41,473 nt of DNA from positions 1-41,473 of the forward strand of contig CALUWD010000013.1 of assembly GCA_944324385.1 (NCBI GenBank). Direction: 5' to 3'. This DNA comes from Candidatus Gastranaerophilales bacterium. GTDB taxonomy: Bacteria > Cyanobacteriota > Vampirovibrionia > Gastranaerophilales > Gastranaerophilaceae. The notes under the pieces were generated by a model. That model worked only from the letters and a program-made list of their open reading frames with translations, did no database searches and was not told where the DNA came from. Positions 8,193 to 17,609 of the stretch are shown here, piece by piece (position 1 is the stretch's first letter; every line of letters starts with the position of its first letter). The position numbers were made by a program, and so were the translations under genes.

Positions 8193-9851
8193 ATGAAATC
8201 TGACGCAATTAAAGAGGGTATGGCGCATGCGCCGCACAGAGCACTGCTTTATGCAGGCGGCTTAAGCGATAAGAATATTAAAAAACCGTTTATCGGTATT
8301 GCAAGCTCATTTTCGGATTTAGTCCCAGGACATGCAGGAATGAGAGATTTAGAGCGGCAAATTGAAAAAGGTATACACTCAAACGGTGGTCAGGCTTATA
8401 TTTTTGGGACTCCTGCCATCTGTGATGGCATTGCCATGGGTCATAGCGGTATGAGATATTCTCTGCCAAGCCGAGATTTAATTGCGGACTGCGTTGAAGC
8501 AGTTGCAGCAGCGCACCAGCTTGACGGGCTTGTACTTTTAACAAATTGCGACAAAATCACTCCGGGGATGTTAATTGCGGCACTTAGACTTAATATTCCT
8601 GCAATTATTGTAACGGCAGGCCCTTCTTTAGAAGGTCAATGCAAAGGCGAAACTTTAACGTTTATAAGAGGCTCATCTGAAGCAGTAGGACGCTATAGAG
8701 CAGGAGAAATAACCGCAGAAAAACTTTGTGAAATGGAACACTACGCATGCCCGACTTTTGGCGCATGTCAAGGATTATACACTGCAAATACTCTTGCATG
8801 TTTAACTGAAGTTATGGGAATGAGCCTTGAGGGTTGTGCAACAGCTTCTGCCGTAAGCTCTAAAAAGCGTCGTATTGCTTTTGATTCTGGCTATACGGTC
8901 GTGGATTTGGTAAGAGAAAATATTTGTCCAAAAGATATTATTACCAGAGATTCCCTAAGAAACGCAATTATTGTAGATTTAGCACTTGGCGGCTCAACAA
9001 ATTCTATTTTACACTTGCTTGCAATTGCAAACAGTGCAAGAATTAATTTAACACTTGATGATTTTGAAGAATTAAGCTTTAAAATTCCACAAATTATTAA
9101 ACTTGACCCCTCATCAACCCTTACAATGACTGATTTAGACAACGCAGGCGGTATTTCAGGCGCACTTAAAACAATTTGGGGTCATACTGATGAGCTTAAA
9201 AATACTATAAATTTAGTTGGTCAAACAGTTGAACAGCGTGCAAAAAGCGCATGGGTGGATAGCAATGTTATTAAGCCTTTTGACAATCCTATAACCAAAA
9301 ACCCCGGTCTTGCAATACTTCATGGCAATTTAGCCCCACTAGGTGCGGTTGTTAAAATCTCGGGTGTAGATGAAAGTGTCTTTGAATTTGAAGGCACAGC
9401 ACGTGTTTACGAGCGTGAAGAAGACGCTATGAAAGGTATTGAAACGGATGAAGTTGTTGCAGGCGATGTTGTAGTTATTAGAAACGAAGGTCCAAAAGGT
9501 GGCCCGGGAATGCGCGAAATGCTTGCACCTACTTCGCTTTTGGTGGGCAAAGGGCTTGGAAAATCTTGCGCTTTAATTACTGATGGCAGATTTTCAGGCG
9601 GTACAAGAGGCTTGTGCATTGGTCATATTTGCCCTGAAGCTCCTGAGGGCGGTATTATAGGGCTTATTAAAACAGGCGATAAAATTAAAATTGATATAAA
9701 CAAAAGAACAATTGATTTAATAGTATCTGAAGAAGAACTGGCACAAAGAAGAAAAGACTTTGTACCTGTTAAAAAAGAAGTCCCGAGAGGCTTTTTAAGC
9801 AAATATGCAAAAACCGTAAAAGGTGCAAATGTAGGGGCAATAACAGATTAA
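8193..9851 (+). CDS. ilvD: Dihydroxy-acid dehydratase
   Basis: IlvD dehydrates 2,3-dihydroxy acids in valine, isoleucine and pantothenate synthesis. The 552-residue protein is full length. The three cluster-binding cysteines are in [22 protein letters not shown] and [12 protein letters not shown]. Also visible are [32 protein letters not shown] and the C-terminal [25 protein letters not shown] precedes the ATG at good spacing. No other branched-chain genes are adjacent; a strong bidirectional hairpin directly after it suggests a single-gene transcript. Confidence 0.97.
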   Translation: MKSDAIKEGMAHAPHRALLYAGGLSDKNIKKPFIGIASSFSDLVPGHAGMRDLERQIEKGIHSNGGQAYIFGTPAICDGIAMGHSGMRYSLPSRDLIADCVEAVAAAHQLDGLVLLTNCDKITPGMLIAALRLNIPAIIVTAGPSLEGQCKGETLTFIRGSSEAVGRYRAGEITAEKLCEMEHYACPTFGACQGLYTANTLACLTEVMGMSLEGCATASAVSSKKRRIAFDSGYTVVDLVRENICPKDIITRDSLRNAIIVDLALGGSTNSILHLLAIANSARINLTLDDFEELSFKIPQIIKLDPSSTLTMTDLDNAGGISGALKTIWGHTDELKNTINLVGQTVEQRAKSAWVDSNVIKPFDNPITKNPGLAILHGNLAPLGAVVKISGVDESVFEFEGTARVYEREEDAMKGIETDEVVAGDVVVIRNEGPKGGPGMREMLAPTSLLVGKGLGKSCALITDGRFSGGTRGLCIGHICPEAPEGGIIGLIKTGDKIKIDINKRTIDLIVSEEELAQRRKDFVPVKKEVPRGFLSKYAKTVKGANVGAITD

Positions 9852-9858
9852 ATAATAA

Positions 9859-9892
9859 AAAACGGGGCTTAAACTAAACTGCGCCCCGTTTT
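9859..9892. terminator. Bidirectional intrinsic terminator after ilvD
   Basis: AAAACGGGGC pairs perfectly with GCCCCGTTTT across a 14-base loop, with more A on the left and TATTTT on the right. It can serve ilvD on the plus strand and the converging YqaA-like gene on the minus strand. Confidence 0.85.
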
Positions 9893-9895
9893 ATT

Positions 9896-10513
9896 TTACT
9901 TTTCTGAAAAACTATGACGTTTTTTGTATAAAACAATGAAAAATATTACAATAACAGCAGTTGCGCCAAGTATTATAAGTTCCAAATGGTCTTTTATCTT
10001 TTCTCCAAAAAACATAAGCACAATACTTACAATGAAAAAGCGCATGCCACGGCCTATTACCGATGAGAGCGTAAAAGCAAGCAAATTCATGTTTAAAATA
10101 CCACTTGCAATTGTAAAAACTTTATAAGGAATAGGGGTAAAAGCCGCAAAAAAGACCGCATGCACGCCCCATTTATTGTATAGTGCTTCAACTTCATTAA
10201 ACTTTTGCAGCGCATTTTTTAGTTGTTTTCTTTTTTGAGCACCTTTTTTATTTGAAAGAGCGGTTAAAATCCAAATAAAAACAGGTCTTCCGCCAAATTT
10301 ACCAATCCAATAGCCCACCATACCGCCAAAAGCCGAGGCTATTGTGCAAACAAGCGCATAGTAAAGCGCACGCTCAGGTTTTGCCAAATCCATTGCAATA
10401 AGCAAAAAGTCAGGAGGCGGAACAAGGAAAAAGCTCTCTATGAAAGAATTTAGAGCAAGCCCCAATGTCCCCAGACTTTGAAAATACGTATCCATCGCAC
10501 TAAAAATTTGCAT
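9896..10513 (-). CDS. YqaA/DedA-like membrane protein (VTT/SNARE-associated domain)
   Basis: A 205-residue integral membrane protein of the YqaA branch of the DedA/VTT superfamily. Seen: re-entrant-type N-terminal helix with FIESFFLVPPPDFLLIAMDLA, the ASAFGGMVGYWIGKFGG motif, the FFAAFTPIPYKVFTIASGI motif (the F..tPiP.k....aG pattern of the family) and a final helix near VIVIFFIVLYKK. Relatives in the broader DedA family help lipid scrambling or flippase-coupled membrane homeostasis; the specific role of YqaA is not settled. The start overlaps the stop of the thioesterase gene (TAATG). It closes the lptB operon. Confidence 0.88.
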   Translation of the reverse strand: MQIFSAMDTYFQSLGTLGLALNSFIESFFLVPPPDFLLIAMDLAKPERALYYALVCTIASAFGGMVGYWIGKFGGRPVFIWILTALSNKKGAQKRKQLKNALQKFNEVEALYNKWGVHAVFFAAFTPIPYKVFTIASGILNMNLLAFTLSSVIGRGMRFFIVSIVLMFFGEKIKDHLELIILGATAVIVIFFIVLYKKRHSFSEK

Positions 10514-10908
10514 TATACCCTCTCTTTAAAATACTCGTCAACTTCTCTTGAAATTCTACCGCCCTTTAGCGCGGTTGCGCGCACTGTTGCGCTTGTGCAA
10601 AGCTTTTGAGTGTCCTCGATATAAATTTCCTGTAAAAAAGTTACCGATGTTTTAGTTAAATCAATTATTTTTGTCCTTAAAACGCACTCATCCATTAGCT
10701 TTGCACTAAATTTATACTTGATATCCAGCTCTATTACAGGCATAATGACGTCTTGCTCTTTTTGCAACTTGTCAATTTTTATACCATAGTCCTCTAAAAG
10801 CTCAACTCTGCCCATTTCCATATATCTAAGGTAAGCTCCATGCCACACAACTCCATAGGCGTCAGTATCTGCGTATTGGACTTTAAAGCACATTATATTT
10901 TCTATCAT
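10513..10908 (-). CDS. YbgC-like acyl-CoA thioesterase (hotdog fold)
   Basis: A 131-residue single-domain 4HBT thioesterase. The motif VQYADTDAYGVVWHGAYLRYMEMGRVELL near residues 10-36 (given here in key residues: D15, G18, V20, H22, Y25) is the YbgC-type active site, with the catalytic Asp in YADTDA. These enzymes hydrolyse short or long acyl-CoAs, and in proteobacteria ybgC is linked to the Tol-Pal envelope system. Here it is within an LPS-transport operon, overlapping the preceding gene by four bases (ATGA). A role in acyl supply for the envelope is inferred. Confidence 0.88.
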   Translation of the reverse strand: MIENIMCFKVQYADTDAYGVVWHGAYLRYMEMGRVELLEDYGIKIDKLQKEQDVIMPVIELDIKYKFSAKLMDECVLRTKIIDLTKTSVTFLQEIYIEDTQKLCTSATVRATALKGGRISREVDEYFKERV

Positions 10909-11330
10909 TTTTTATCCTCATACTTTTGATAAGTTACAAATGACGGCGGTTTTATAACTGTTCTTACGACAATTTTATTTTCCTTGCCTAAACCTGTAAC
11001 TGTGACTGTTTGAAGTTCATCATCAGAGCTTACTGCAACACTTCCTGCTTGAGGTTTTTCAAAAACATAAGCTGGAAGTTTTTTGTTAAATGGATTTTTG
11101 CTTAGAGTATTTAATTCGTCTGCTGTTTTTTTCGCAACAACTGAGGCTTTTTCTTTTTTATTAATTGAAAAATTAGCAAGGGTTTTTGAAGTAAAAACCG
11201 CAGCATTAGCCACCACTTTTGCCTCTTTTTTCTTATCCAAACCGCCCGTTAAATAAGGCGTTAAATACAAACCTATACACAAGATTAAAATTATTATAAC
11301 CGCTATTTCAAGCTTTGCAATTCTGTTCAT
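10905..11330 (-). CDS. Unknown single-pass membrane protein
   Basis: A 141-residue protein I do not recognise. One N-terminal transmembrane helix (about 9-28, LEIAVIIILILCIGLYLTPY) preceded by a short MNRIAK tail, then a helical, alanine- and lysine-rich stretch with a repeated flavour (KVVANAAVFTSKTLANF; ASVVAKKTADELNTL), and a beta-rich C-terminus with VTVTGLGKENKIVVRTVI. This plan recalls type IV pilin-like proteins, but there is no Gly before the hydrophobic segment and no normal prepilin site, so that comparison is weak. The gene overlaps the thioesterase and follows the phosphodiester glycosidase-like gene by eight bases. Probably a periplasm-facing accessory protein of the envelope operon. 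Confidence 0.75.
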   Translation of the reverse strand: MNRIAKLEIAVIIILILCIGLYLTPYLTGGLDKKKEAKVVANAAVFTSKTLANFSINKKEKASVVAKKTADELNTLSKNPFNKKLPAYVFEKPQAGSVAVSSDDELQTVTVTGLGKENKIVVRTVIKPPSFVTYQKYEDKK

Positions 11331-11338
11331 TTACACCT

Positions 11339-12154
11339 CTATTTTTGAATTATTAAAAACGATTTTACTTTTCTTTGTTCATTGTTACTTGCACAGGAAA
11401 TCTCTTTGTCTTGCCAGTTTAGTGATGTTGACGGGCCTCCATCAAGCGCCATTATTTTTTCAAAATGATATTTTTCAAGTTTTTTTGCAGCCTCGTTTAA
11501 TGTTACAGGAGCAAAGTTTGAAAATATTATAACATAGAGATTTTCACCCTTTAGCGCAAGCATGGTACGCGCCCTTTTCTTTAGTACATGCGCACTTTGA
11601 ATTTTAGGGTACCCCGTTTCATCATACTTCACAAAACCTTCTTTTAAAATAGCCATCTCGGGGTAAATTTCAGGCCCACCACCTAAAGAATGCACTATTT
11701 CATAATCTTTTGGTACAGGAGCAAAGTGATTTACAATGTCAAATTTGTATAAGTCTTTCCAGTCATGGCGGTAAATCCTTAATTCGCTTCTGTTTAGGAC
11801 GTTTTCAACCCTGTCTTCTTTAGATAAATTTTCAATCATTTGAATTGATTCAAAAGGAGTTCCGACTTTTTTCCCGTCAATTACCACATAAGACACCGAT
11901 TTTGCAGTATTTGGATCAAAAAAACCACCGTTTATAACAAAATCAAAATTATTTTCCTTAAACACCTCCCTTGCAGTTTTTAAACCATCTTGCACAATAT
12001 AGGGGCGTATTCTAGGCGCAAGCTGCGCTAAATCTATTTTATAAAGGTAAAATTTACCTCTTTTGTCATATTTTTCACTAATTCCATCTGCTGCAAAGGC
12101 TGATGTCGCAACTAAAAAAACTGCAAATATTAAAAATATTTTTTTCAACATCAT
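11339..12154 (-). CDS. Exported phosphodiester glycosidase (NAGPA-like domain) protein
   Basis: A 271-residue protein with a signal peptide (LKKIFLIFAVFLVATSAFA) followed by a domain of the family of N-acetylglucosamine-1-phosphodiester alpha-N-acetylglucosaminidase. Seen: FVINGGFFDPNTA, the GGGPEIYP stretch, RARTMLALKGENLYVIIFS and the family end motif ALDGGPSTSLNW. These proteins cleave or bind sugars joined through phosphodiesters in wall or surface polymers. Its start overlaps the stop of the lptF/G-like gene by four bases, so it is made together with the LPS exporter. A periplasmic role in trimming or recycling envelope glycans is inferred; the substrate is unknown. Confidence 0.88.
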   Translation of the reverse strand: MMLKKIFLIFAVFLVATSAFAADGISEKYDKRGKFYLYKIDLAQLAPRIRPYIVQDGLKTAREVFKENNFDFVINGGFFDPNTAKSVSYVVIDGKKVGTPFESIQMIENLSKEDRVENVLNRSELRIYRHDWKDLYKFDIVNHFAPVPKDYEIVHSLGGGPEIYPEMAILKEGFVKYDETGYPKIQSAHVLKKRARTMLALKGENLYVIIFSNFAPVTLNEAAKKLEKYHFEKIMALDGGPSTSLNWQDKEISCASNNEQRKVKSFLIIQK

Positions 12155-13257
12155 AAATCCCTCGCTTTTTTAATTACAAAAATCGCCCCAATAAATACAA
12201 TTATAGGAAACGCGGCAGCCAAAAACGGCCACATAACGCCCTTTTGAGCCAAAAGGTCAAAAAACGGCAGAGTGATGTAGTAGGCAAAAATCATGCCTAC
12301 GCCTATTGTAAAGCCTACAAGCCTTTGAGAACGAGGCGGAGAAAAACCAAGCAAACAGCCTATTGCTGCAAAAATTACACATGTTAGTGGGTGCAAAAAT
12401 CTCTGGTAATATTTTGCAAGCATAAAATTATGTTCATCAGTGTATTCTTGTTTTTTAAGCAATTTTACATACTCGCCAAGCTCTTTATTTGTATAAGACC
12501 TGTCGCGGCGTGTAGCATTTTTCATCAACTGAAAAACCTCGTCAGATAATTTTTCACTTAAAATTGAATAATCGCCAATGTCTTTAATTTCCTTATAAAT
12601 ACCGTTTTGATTTATTGAGTATTGTTTTGCGTCTTTTAAAACCCATTTATCATTGTACTTTAGGGCATAAGGGGCAAAAATTATACTATTGAACATTTGC
12701 GCATCTGCATACCTGTCAGGAGAAAAATTCAGCAAAATTATATTTCTTATTGCCCAAACGCTAAAATTTGAAACAATAAGACCCTGTTTTGGCGCATTAT
12801 TTTCATCTTTTATAATATAGACAAAATGCACATCATATCCGCCTGCCTCGCCTGCTTTCGCTGATGTATAAGGAATAAATTTATCATTTACAACATAACA
12901 AAGGTATGCAAGCATTACCCCTAAAACAAGTACAGGCGCCATTATACGGTTAAACGAAAGCCCGACACCGCGAAAAATACTGAGTTCAGAGTTTTTTGAT
13001 AAAGTATCAAAAGTAAACAACGACCCGAGCAAAATACCTACAGGAATAGCCTTTGCAAGGACTTTTGGTATTTCAAAAAGCAAAAGTTTTGAAGCCTCAA
13101 GTATTGAAACATGTTCGATTAACACCTTTTTTATTGTCCTTACAAGTGTTTCAGGTGCAATCCAAACAATTATAAATAAAAACAAGCACACAAGCGTTGC
13201 CATTAGCACTTGCTTAAAAATGTATTTATCAAAAATTGTAAGTTTTAATTTATTCAT
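12151..13257 (-). CDS. LptF/LptG-family lipopolysaccharide export permease (YjgP/YjgQ)
   Basis: A 368-residue inner-membrane protein. Three N-terminal helices (about 16-35, 55-75, 100-120), a periplasmic beta-jellyroll region (roughly 125-280) and three C-terminal helices (about 292-365) give the 3+3 plan of LptF/LptG. Starts with LTIFDKYIFKQVLMATLVCL, the usual amphipathic entry helix. With LptB it extracts LPS from the inner membrane and pushes it into the periplasmic bridge. Its start overlaps the lptB stop (TAATG). Only one such permease gene is present here, so a partner must be encoded elsewhere or the protein works as a homodimer; I cannot decide between F and G. Confidence 0.9.
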   Translation of the reverse strand: MNKLKLTIFDKYIFKQVLMATLVCLFLFIIVWIAPETLVRTIKKVLIEHVSILEASKLLLFEIPKVLAKAIPVGILLGSLFTFDTLSKNSELSIFRGVGLSFNRIMAPVLVLGVMLAYLCYVVNDKFIPYTSAKAGEAGGYDVHFVYIIKDENNAPKQGLIVSNFSVWAIRNIILLNFSPDRYADAQMFNSIIFAPYALKYNDKWVLKDAKQYSINQNGIYKEIKDIGDYSILSEKLSDEVFQLMKNATRRDRSYTNKELGEYVKLLKKQEYTDEHNFMLAKYYQRFLHPLTCVIFAAIGCLLGFSPPRSQRLVGFTIGVGMIFAYYITLPFFDLLAQKGVMWPFLAAAFPIIVFIGAIFVIKKARDL

Positions 13258-14000
13258 TAAAGTGTAAAATCTTTTCCTAAATAAAATTCTTTTGCAACAG
13301 GGTCAACTGCAACATCTTTTGACTTGCCTGAAATTTTTATTTTACCATCAAATATTACATAAGCTCTATCTGTAATAGAAAGAGTTGCCTTTGGATTGTG
13401 GTCTGTAATAAGCACTCCAATGCCTTTTTCTCGTGCAAGCTTATAAATATTTTCTTTAATTTCGCCAATTGCAATGGGGTCAATACCTGTAAAAGGTTCA
13501 TCAAGCAATATAAAATGCGGTGTTGCAGCCAAAGCACGCGCGATTTCAACCCTTCTTCTCTCACCGCCAGAAAGCGAAACTGCTGAAGATGTTCTTAGTT
13601 TTTTTACACCAAATTCTTCAAGTAAATCTTCAAGTTTTTGGGCTTTTTCTTCTTTGTTTAAAGATTCATTCATCTCTAAAACAAGTTTTAAATTATCCTC
13701 GACTGAAAGTTTTCTAAAAATAGAGGCTTCTTGAGGCAAATAACCAATACCTCTTTTTGCACGCTCGTTCATAGGCATTTGAGTAATTTCAAGTTGAGAT
13801 TTGTTTTTTTTATTTTCTAAAAAAATATGTCCTGAATTTGCCTTTACAAGGCCTACAATCATATAAAAAGTTGTGGTTTTACCTGCACCATTAGGCCCTA
13901 AAAGACCAACGACCTCACCTTTGTTAACCTCAAAAGAAACATCATTTACAACAGAGCGATCTCCGTATATTTTTATAAGGTTGTTTGCAATAATTCTCAT
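13257..14000 (-). CDS. lptB: LPS export ABC transporter ATP-binding protein
   Basis: A 247-residue ABC ATPase powering LPS transport from the inner membrane. Seen: Walker A GLLGPNGAGKTTTFYMIVG, the LptB-typical Q-loop YLPQEASIFRKLSVEDNL, the signature SLSGGERRRVEIARAL, Walker B FILLDEPFTGIDPIAIG and switch His in LITDHNPKATL. Length matches the family. GAGAG precedes the ATG. First gene of the six-gene minus-strand envelope operon and divergent from the 875-residue membrane protein. Confidence 0.96.
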   Translation of the reverse strand: MRIIANNLIKIYGDRSVVNDVSFEVNKGEVVGLLGPNGAGKTTTFYMIVGLVKANSGHIFLENKKNKSQLEITQMPMNERAKRGIGYLPQEASIFRKLSVEDNLKLVLEMNESLNKEEKAQKLEDLLEEFGVKKLRTSSAVSLSGGERRRVEIARALAATPHFILLDEPFTGIDPIAIGEIKENIYKLAREKGIGVLITDHNPKATLSITDRAYVIFDGKIKISGKSKDVAVDPVAKEFYLGKDFTL

Positions 14001-14120
14001 AAAAATCTCTCGTTTATTTTTTCAATAATTATAAATCAAACAACTTGAAATATAAAGGCAATTTTTATTTTTTTTAGGTTTTTATATATACATAGCATAT
14101 TAATAATTATAGGGAAGCAA

Positions 14121-16748
14121 ATGGGATTTTTAAATTCATTAGGACAAGTTATGTCCAATGGTAAAAACTTTAAGGAATGGGAAAAAGAACAGCAAAACAA
14201 CACTGAAAAAAGGAAAGTTTTAGCTCAAAAAAATCCAAAAACACAAGAAGAACTTGAACGCGCAAAAAAACAAGGTCAGGTTATAATTGACATTGTAGAT
14301 ATTATGGATGCCCATTCTGAAGATGTTGCAGAAAAAACAGAAACCGCAACAGCCCCATTTGAAGCCATCATTCCATATGTTGCAACGGTTGGCTCTTTCC
14401 TTGGCAGTTCTAAATTTGTATTTGGTCCTGCAAGTAAAGCTCTAATGGAAGCTCGCAATAAATTTACAGACAGCAAAGAAGTAGCACAGCTTGTTAAAAA
14501 AATCAGAGACTATGCGCACAATAATAATATTAAAGACATAGAATATTTTAGTAAATACGGATTTTTAAATAAAAAATATTTAGACAAACTAAAAAACATT
14601 GATGATGATGAAATTAAAGCAATTTACAAACGAGCGCAAGAACTTTTAAAAGAATACCAAAACAATCCTGCGGTTAAAAATTTCAATAAAAAAATTGGTC
14701 TTGGAATTTTAATACCTTTAGCAACTGCTCTTACAAGCTTTGTTGGAACAATTATTTTAGCTACAAAATTACAGGTAAACTCCTCAAGAATTGCACGCTG
14801 GCAATCTAGAGAACAACTAAATGACCCGAAATACTTTGTTCAATATACACCTGAGCAAATCGAACAAGCAAAACAAACAGTTGAAGCAAAAGAACAACAA
14901 GAAAAAGGGTTCAGCGCAAGATTGTTTAATAAAAAAGAAAAATCCTCTCTAATTCAAGTTGTAAAAGACAATAAGGCATATAAAGCTTGGAAAAAACAAG
15001 ACTCTGACCAAAGCAAACTGGTACAAAGAGAACTAACTCAGCAAGAACTTATTGAAGCTCAAAAAGACAAAGAAGTAATTCAAAGAATTACAAAATTAAT
15101 TAACAATAGGGCAGAAGATTATTCTGAAAACATGGAAGTTGCTGCAGACACTATTATTATGGGAACACCATTTTTAGGTGGCGCGATTGGTGCTATTGTA
15201 AGCTTTATAGGCAACAAATCAGGCATATTAGACAAAACATTTAACAAAAACATTGAAAAACTCATAGGACAGCTGCAAGACTATGACGCACAAGAAGTTA
15301 AAAACGTCTATGAAAAATTTAAAAATACCACAAAAAACACCCCTGAATATAAAAAATTAGCAGGAAAGTTAAGAGCATTAATACTTATGTCTGATTTTAA
15401 AGTAAATTCAGGAACAGCTTTTGACAATTTAAGCAATGCTGCAAAAAAAGGTTTAAACATTGCACTTTCAACAAATAAAGGAAGAAACTTTGCCTTTTCA
15501 ATAATAGGCGGGATTATTACCACAACAGTGGGGCTTGTTGTAGGTTTAAAACTTCAAAAAGCGTCAGCTCGTGCAGGAAGATATCTTGCAAAACGAGAAC
15601 TTGAACAAGACCCGAATAACTTTATAGGCTACAGCGACGAAGAACTAAAATCAGTTGAAAATGTAAAAGCTCAAAAAGAACCTTTTGGCAAAAGATTTAA
15701 AGAATACATTACTTTTATACCGCGTGTTATTGGAGAATATTTTGAGTATAAAAAATACCAAAATTCAACTGCTGCAAAAAACAGAGCAATAAAAGAAGAA
15801 CTTGTTAAAAGTGCAAATGTAGATGAAAAGCAGCTAAAAGACGCTAAAAACTTGCAGCGCAAAATGTTTAATACCTTTGAAAAAGTTGACGACAAGTCAC
15901 AAGAATACTCTGAATCAGTAGAGGCAGCAGTCGAAATTGCAAAACCGCTGGTTTTACTAGCTGGTATTGCAACAGCGATTTCACCTGCTGCGATTATAGG
16001 CATTCAAGTTGCAAGAGGAAAAATTAAAGCAGGCAGTGTTATTGAAAAAGTAACTAAATTTTTATCAGAAAAAACAAATTTCCTAAAAGGCAAAAGGGTG
16101 AAAAATTATTTAAGTGATGTTAACAAAAATATTGTTGAACTTACAAAAGACATGAAAGCCAATAAAAACGTGACAGATGAGCTTTCTGAGTTTGATATTC
16201 CTTTCGATGCAATTAAAAATATTTTAAAAGAAATGAAAGCCGGAATTAAAGGAATGAACGAAAAAGAATTTTTTGAATATATAAACTCAGACTACGTTCC
16301 ATATTGGCTCAGATCCATTGCGCAGGGCTCTAATAAAAAACAAATTGACACAATTTTAGACAACTTAGAAAAAATCGGCAACAATATTCCACAAAAAGAT
16401 TTGGAAGAAATTTTTGAAACCATTAAAAAAGTTGTTGAAAAAGACCCGCAAAAAGCAATGGAATTATTAAAAGACCCAAAAAATATTAAAAATGCACTTC
16501 TTGCAAAAGGAATTAAAAAGATTGGCGCAATAACAGCAGGCTCTTGGGCAGCACTAAACTTTGTTGTAACTTTTGCAATAGAATCTTACCTAGCAAAATT
16601 ACAAAAAGAAGCAGGCAGATTGGGTGTTATGAAAGCAATGCAAGAACTTGATGATGAAAGATTTTACGCTAATTCAGAAGTTGACACTCAAAATGAACCA
16701 ACTGAGCCAACAAAAACCACAAATGTAGAAAATAAATACTTGTTATAA
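14121..16748 (+). CDS. Unknown 875-residue membrane protein built from three diverged repeats
   Basis: I do not recognise this protein. It contains three copies of a unit of about 265 residues, starting near 18, 286 and 543. Each unit has a charged helical lead (FKEWEKEQ / YKAWKKQD / YFEYKKYQ), a motif around 66-75, 331-340 and 593-602 (SEDVAEKTET / AEDYSENMEV / SQEYSESVEA), a glycine/alanine-rich hydrophobic segment (about 80-100, 342-364, 606-630), a soluble helical stretch, and a second hydrophobic segment (194-215, 457-478, 800-823). After the second segment units end in SRIARWQSREQLNDPKYF / ARAGRYLAKRELEQDPNNF / EAGRLGVMKAMQELDDERF. Six membrane segments are likely. No signal peptide; the first 14 residues (MGFLNSLGQVMSNG) are not a transporter signature. 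GGGAAG precedes the ATG. Likely single-gene unit, divergent from lptB. A structural or membrane-shaping protein is only a guess. Confidence 0.8.
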   Translation: MGFLNSLGQVMSNGKNFKEWEKEQQNNTEKRKVLAQKNPKTQEELERAKKQGQVIIDIVDIMDAHSEDVAEKTETATAPFEAIIPYVATVGSFLGSSKFVFGPASKALMEARNKFTDSKEVAQLVKKIRDYAHNNNIKDIEYFSKYGFLNKKYLDKLKNIDDDEIKAIYKRAQELLKEYQNNPAVKNFNKKIGLGILIPLATALTSFVGTIILATKLQVNSSRIARWQSREQLNDPKYFVQYTPEQIEQAKQTVEAKEQQEKGFSARLFNKKEKSSLIQVVKDNKAYKAWKKQDSDQSKLVQRELTQQELIEAQKDKEVIQRITKLINNRAEDYSENMEVAADTIIMGTPFLGGAIGAIVSFIGNKSGILDKTFNKNIEKLIGQLQDYDAQEVKNVYEKFKNTTKNTPEYKKLAGKLRALILMSDFKVNSGTAFDNLSNAAKKGLNIALSTNKGRNFAFSIIGGIITTTVGLVVGLKLQKASARAGRYLAKRELEQDPNNFIGYSDEELKSVENVKAQKEPFGKRFKEYITFIPRVIGEYFEYKKYQNSTAAKNRAIKEELVKSANVDEKQLKDAKNLQRKMFNTFEKVDDKSQEYSESVEAAVEIAKPLVLLAGIATAISPAAIIGIQVARGKIKAGSVIEKVTKFLSEKTNFLKGKRVKNYLSDVNKNIVELTKDMKANKNVTDELSEFDIPFDAIKNILKEMKAGIKGMNEKEFFEYINSDYVPYWLRSIAQGSNKKQIDTILDNLEKIGNNIPQKDLEEIFETIKKVVEKDPQKAMELLKDPKNIKNALLAKGIKKIGAITAGSWAALNFVVTFAIESYLAKLQKEAGRLGVMKAMQELDDERFYANSEVDTQNEPTEPTKTTNVENKYLL

Positions 16749-16796
16749 TCATTTTTATAGTAAAATAACCATAAGGACATAAATAAGGAGATTCTT

Positions 16797-17609
16797 ATGG
16801 GTATTATGGATGGCAAAAAGGGGATTATTTTTGGTGTTTCAAACAAACATGGTATTGCAAACGCTATAGCAGAGCAAATTTACGCTGCGGGCGGTGAAAT
16901 TGCTTTTACTTATGCAAATGAAGCTATGGAAAAAAGAGTAAAACCCATAGCGCAAGAAATGAACGCTAAAATATGCATAGAATGCGATGTTACAAAAGAT
17001 GAAGATGTTAAAAAAGTTTTTGAAGAATATGCAAAAATTTATGACAGATTAGATTTTGTAATTCACGCTGTTGCTTTTGCCAACAAGGAAGATCTTTTGG
17101 GCGATTTTTATACAACAAGTAAAGAGGGCTGGGACCTTGCAATGCATGTAAGCGCTTACTCTCTTTTAACACTTTCAAAATACGCTAAACCTCAAATGGA
17201 AAAAACAGGCGGCGGCTCAATTTTAGCCCTTACATACCTTGGCTCAACCCATGCTGTTGCAAACTATAACATCATGGGCGTAGCAAAAGCAGCTCTTGAA
17301 TCTTCAATGAGATTTATTGCAAACGATTTAGGTAAATTTAACATTCGCTGTAACTGCTTGTCTGCAGGCCCTGTTAAAACTCTTGCAGCAAAAGGTATCG
17401 GCGGATTTGATAAAATGCTTAAATTTAACGCACTAAAAGCTCCGCTAAATCGCACACCATCTCTAGAAGATGTTGGTAAAGCAGGCTTGTACCTAGCTTC
17501 TGACCTGTCTTCAGGTGTAACAGGACAAGTACAGTTCGTTGATTGCGGTGCGTCAAGCGTGTTTGCCTCCCTCGACGAAATGGAATGCGTAAGCCGGAGT
17601 GAAGCCTAG
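16797..17609 (+). CDS. fabI: Enoyl-[acyl-carrier-protein] reductase (NADH)
   Basis: FabI performs the last reduction of each fatty acid elongation cycle. The 270-residue protein shows the family start GKKGIIFGVSNKHGIANAIA, a Rossmann fold with ECDVTKDEDV and IHAVAFA, and the active site YLGSTHAVANYNIMGVAKAAL with the Tyr-X6-Lys pair of FabI. AAGGAG precedes the ATG. The normal core seems to stop about VTGQVQFVDCGASSV; the last ten or so codons (ECVSRSEA) are read from a dispersed intergenic repeat that starts near 17582, so the C-terminal tail has been replaced or extended by repeat DNA. Function should be kept because the catalytic residues are far upstream. Confidence 0.95.
   Translation: MGIMDGKKGIIFGVSNKHGIANAIAEQIYAAGGEIAFTYANEAMEKRVKPIAQEMNAKICIECDVTKDEDVKKVFEEYAKIYDRLDFVIHAVAFANKEDLLGDFYTTSKEGWDLAMHVSAYSLLTLSKYAKPQMEKTGGGSILALTYLGSTHAVANYNIMGVAKAALESSMRFIANDLGKFNIRCNCLSAGPVKTLAAKGIGGFDKMLKFNALKAPLNRTPSLEDVGKAGLYLASDLSSGVTGQVQFVDCGASSVFASLDEMECVSRSEA

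Noticed and set aside
10905..11330. Type IV pilin assignment for the single-pass protein
   Set aside because: The hydrophobic segment lacks the Gly cleavage site and the Phe-Thr-Leu-Ile-Glu start needed for prepilin peptidase.
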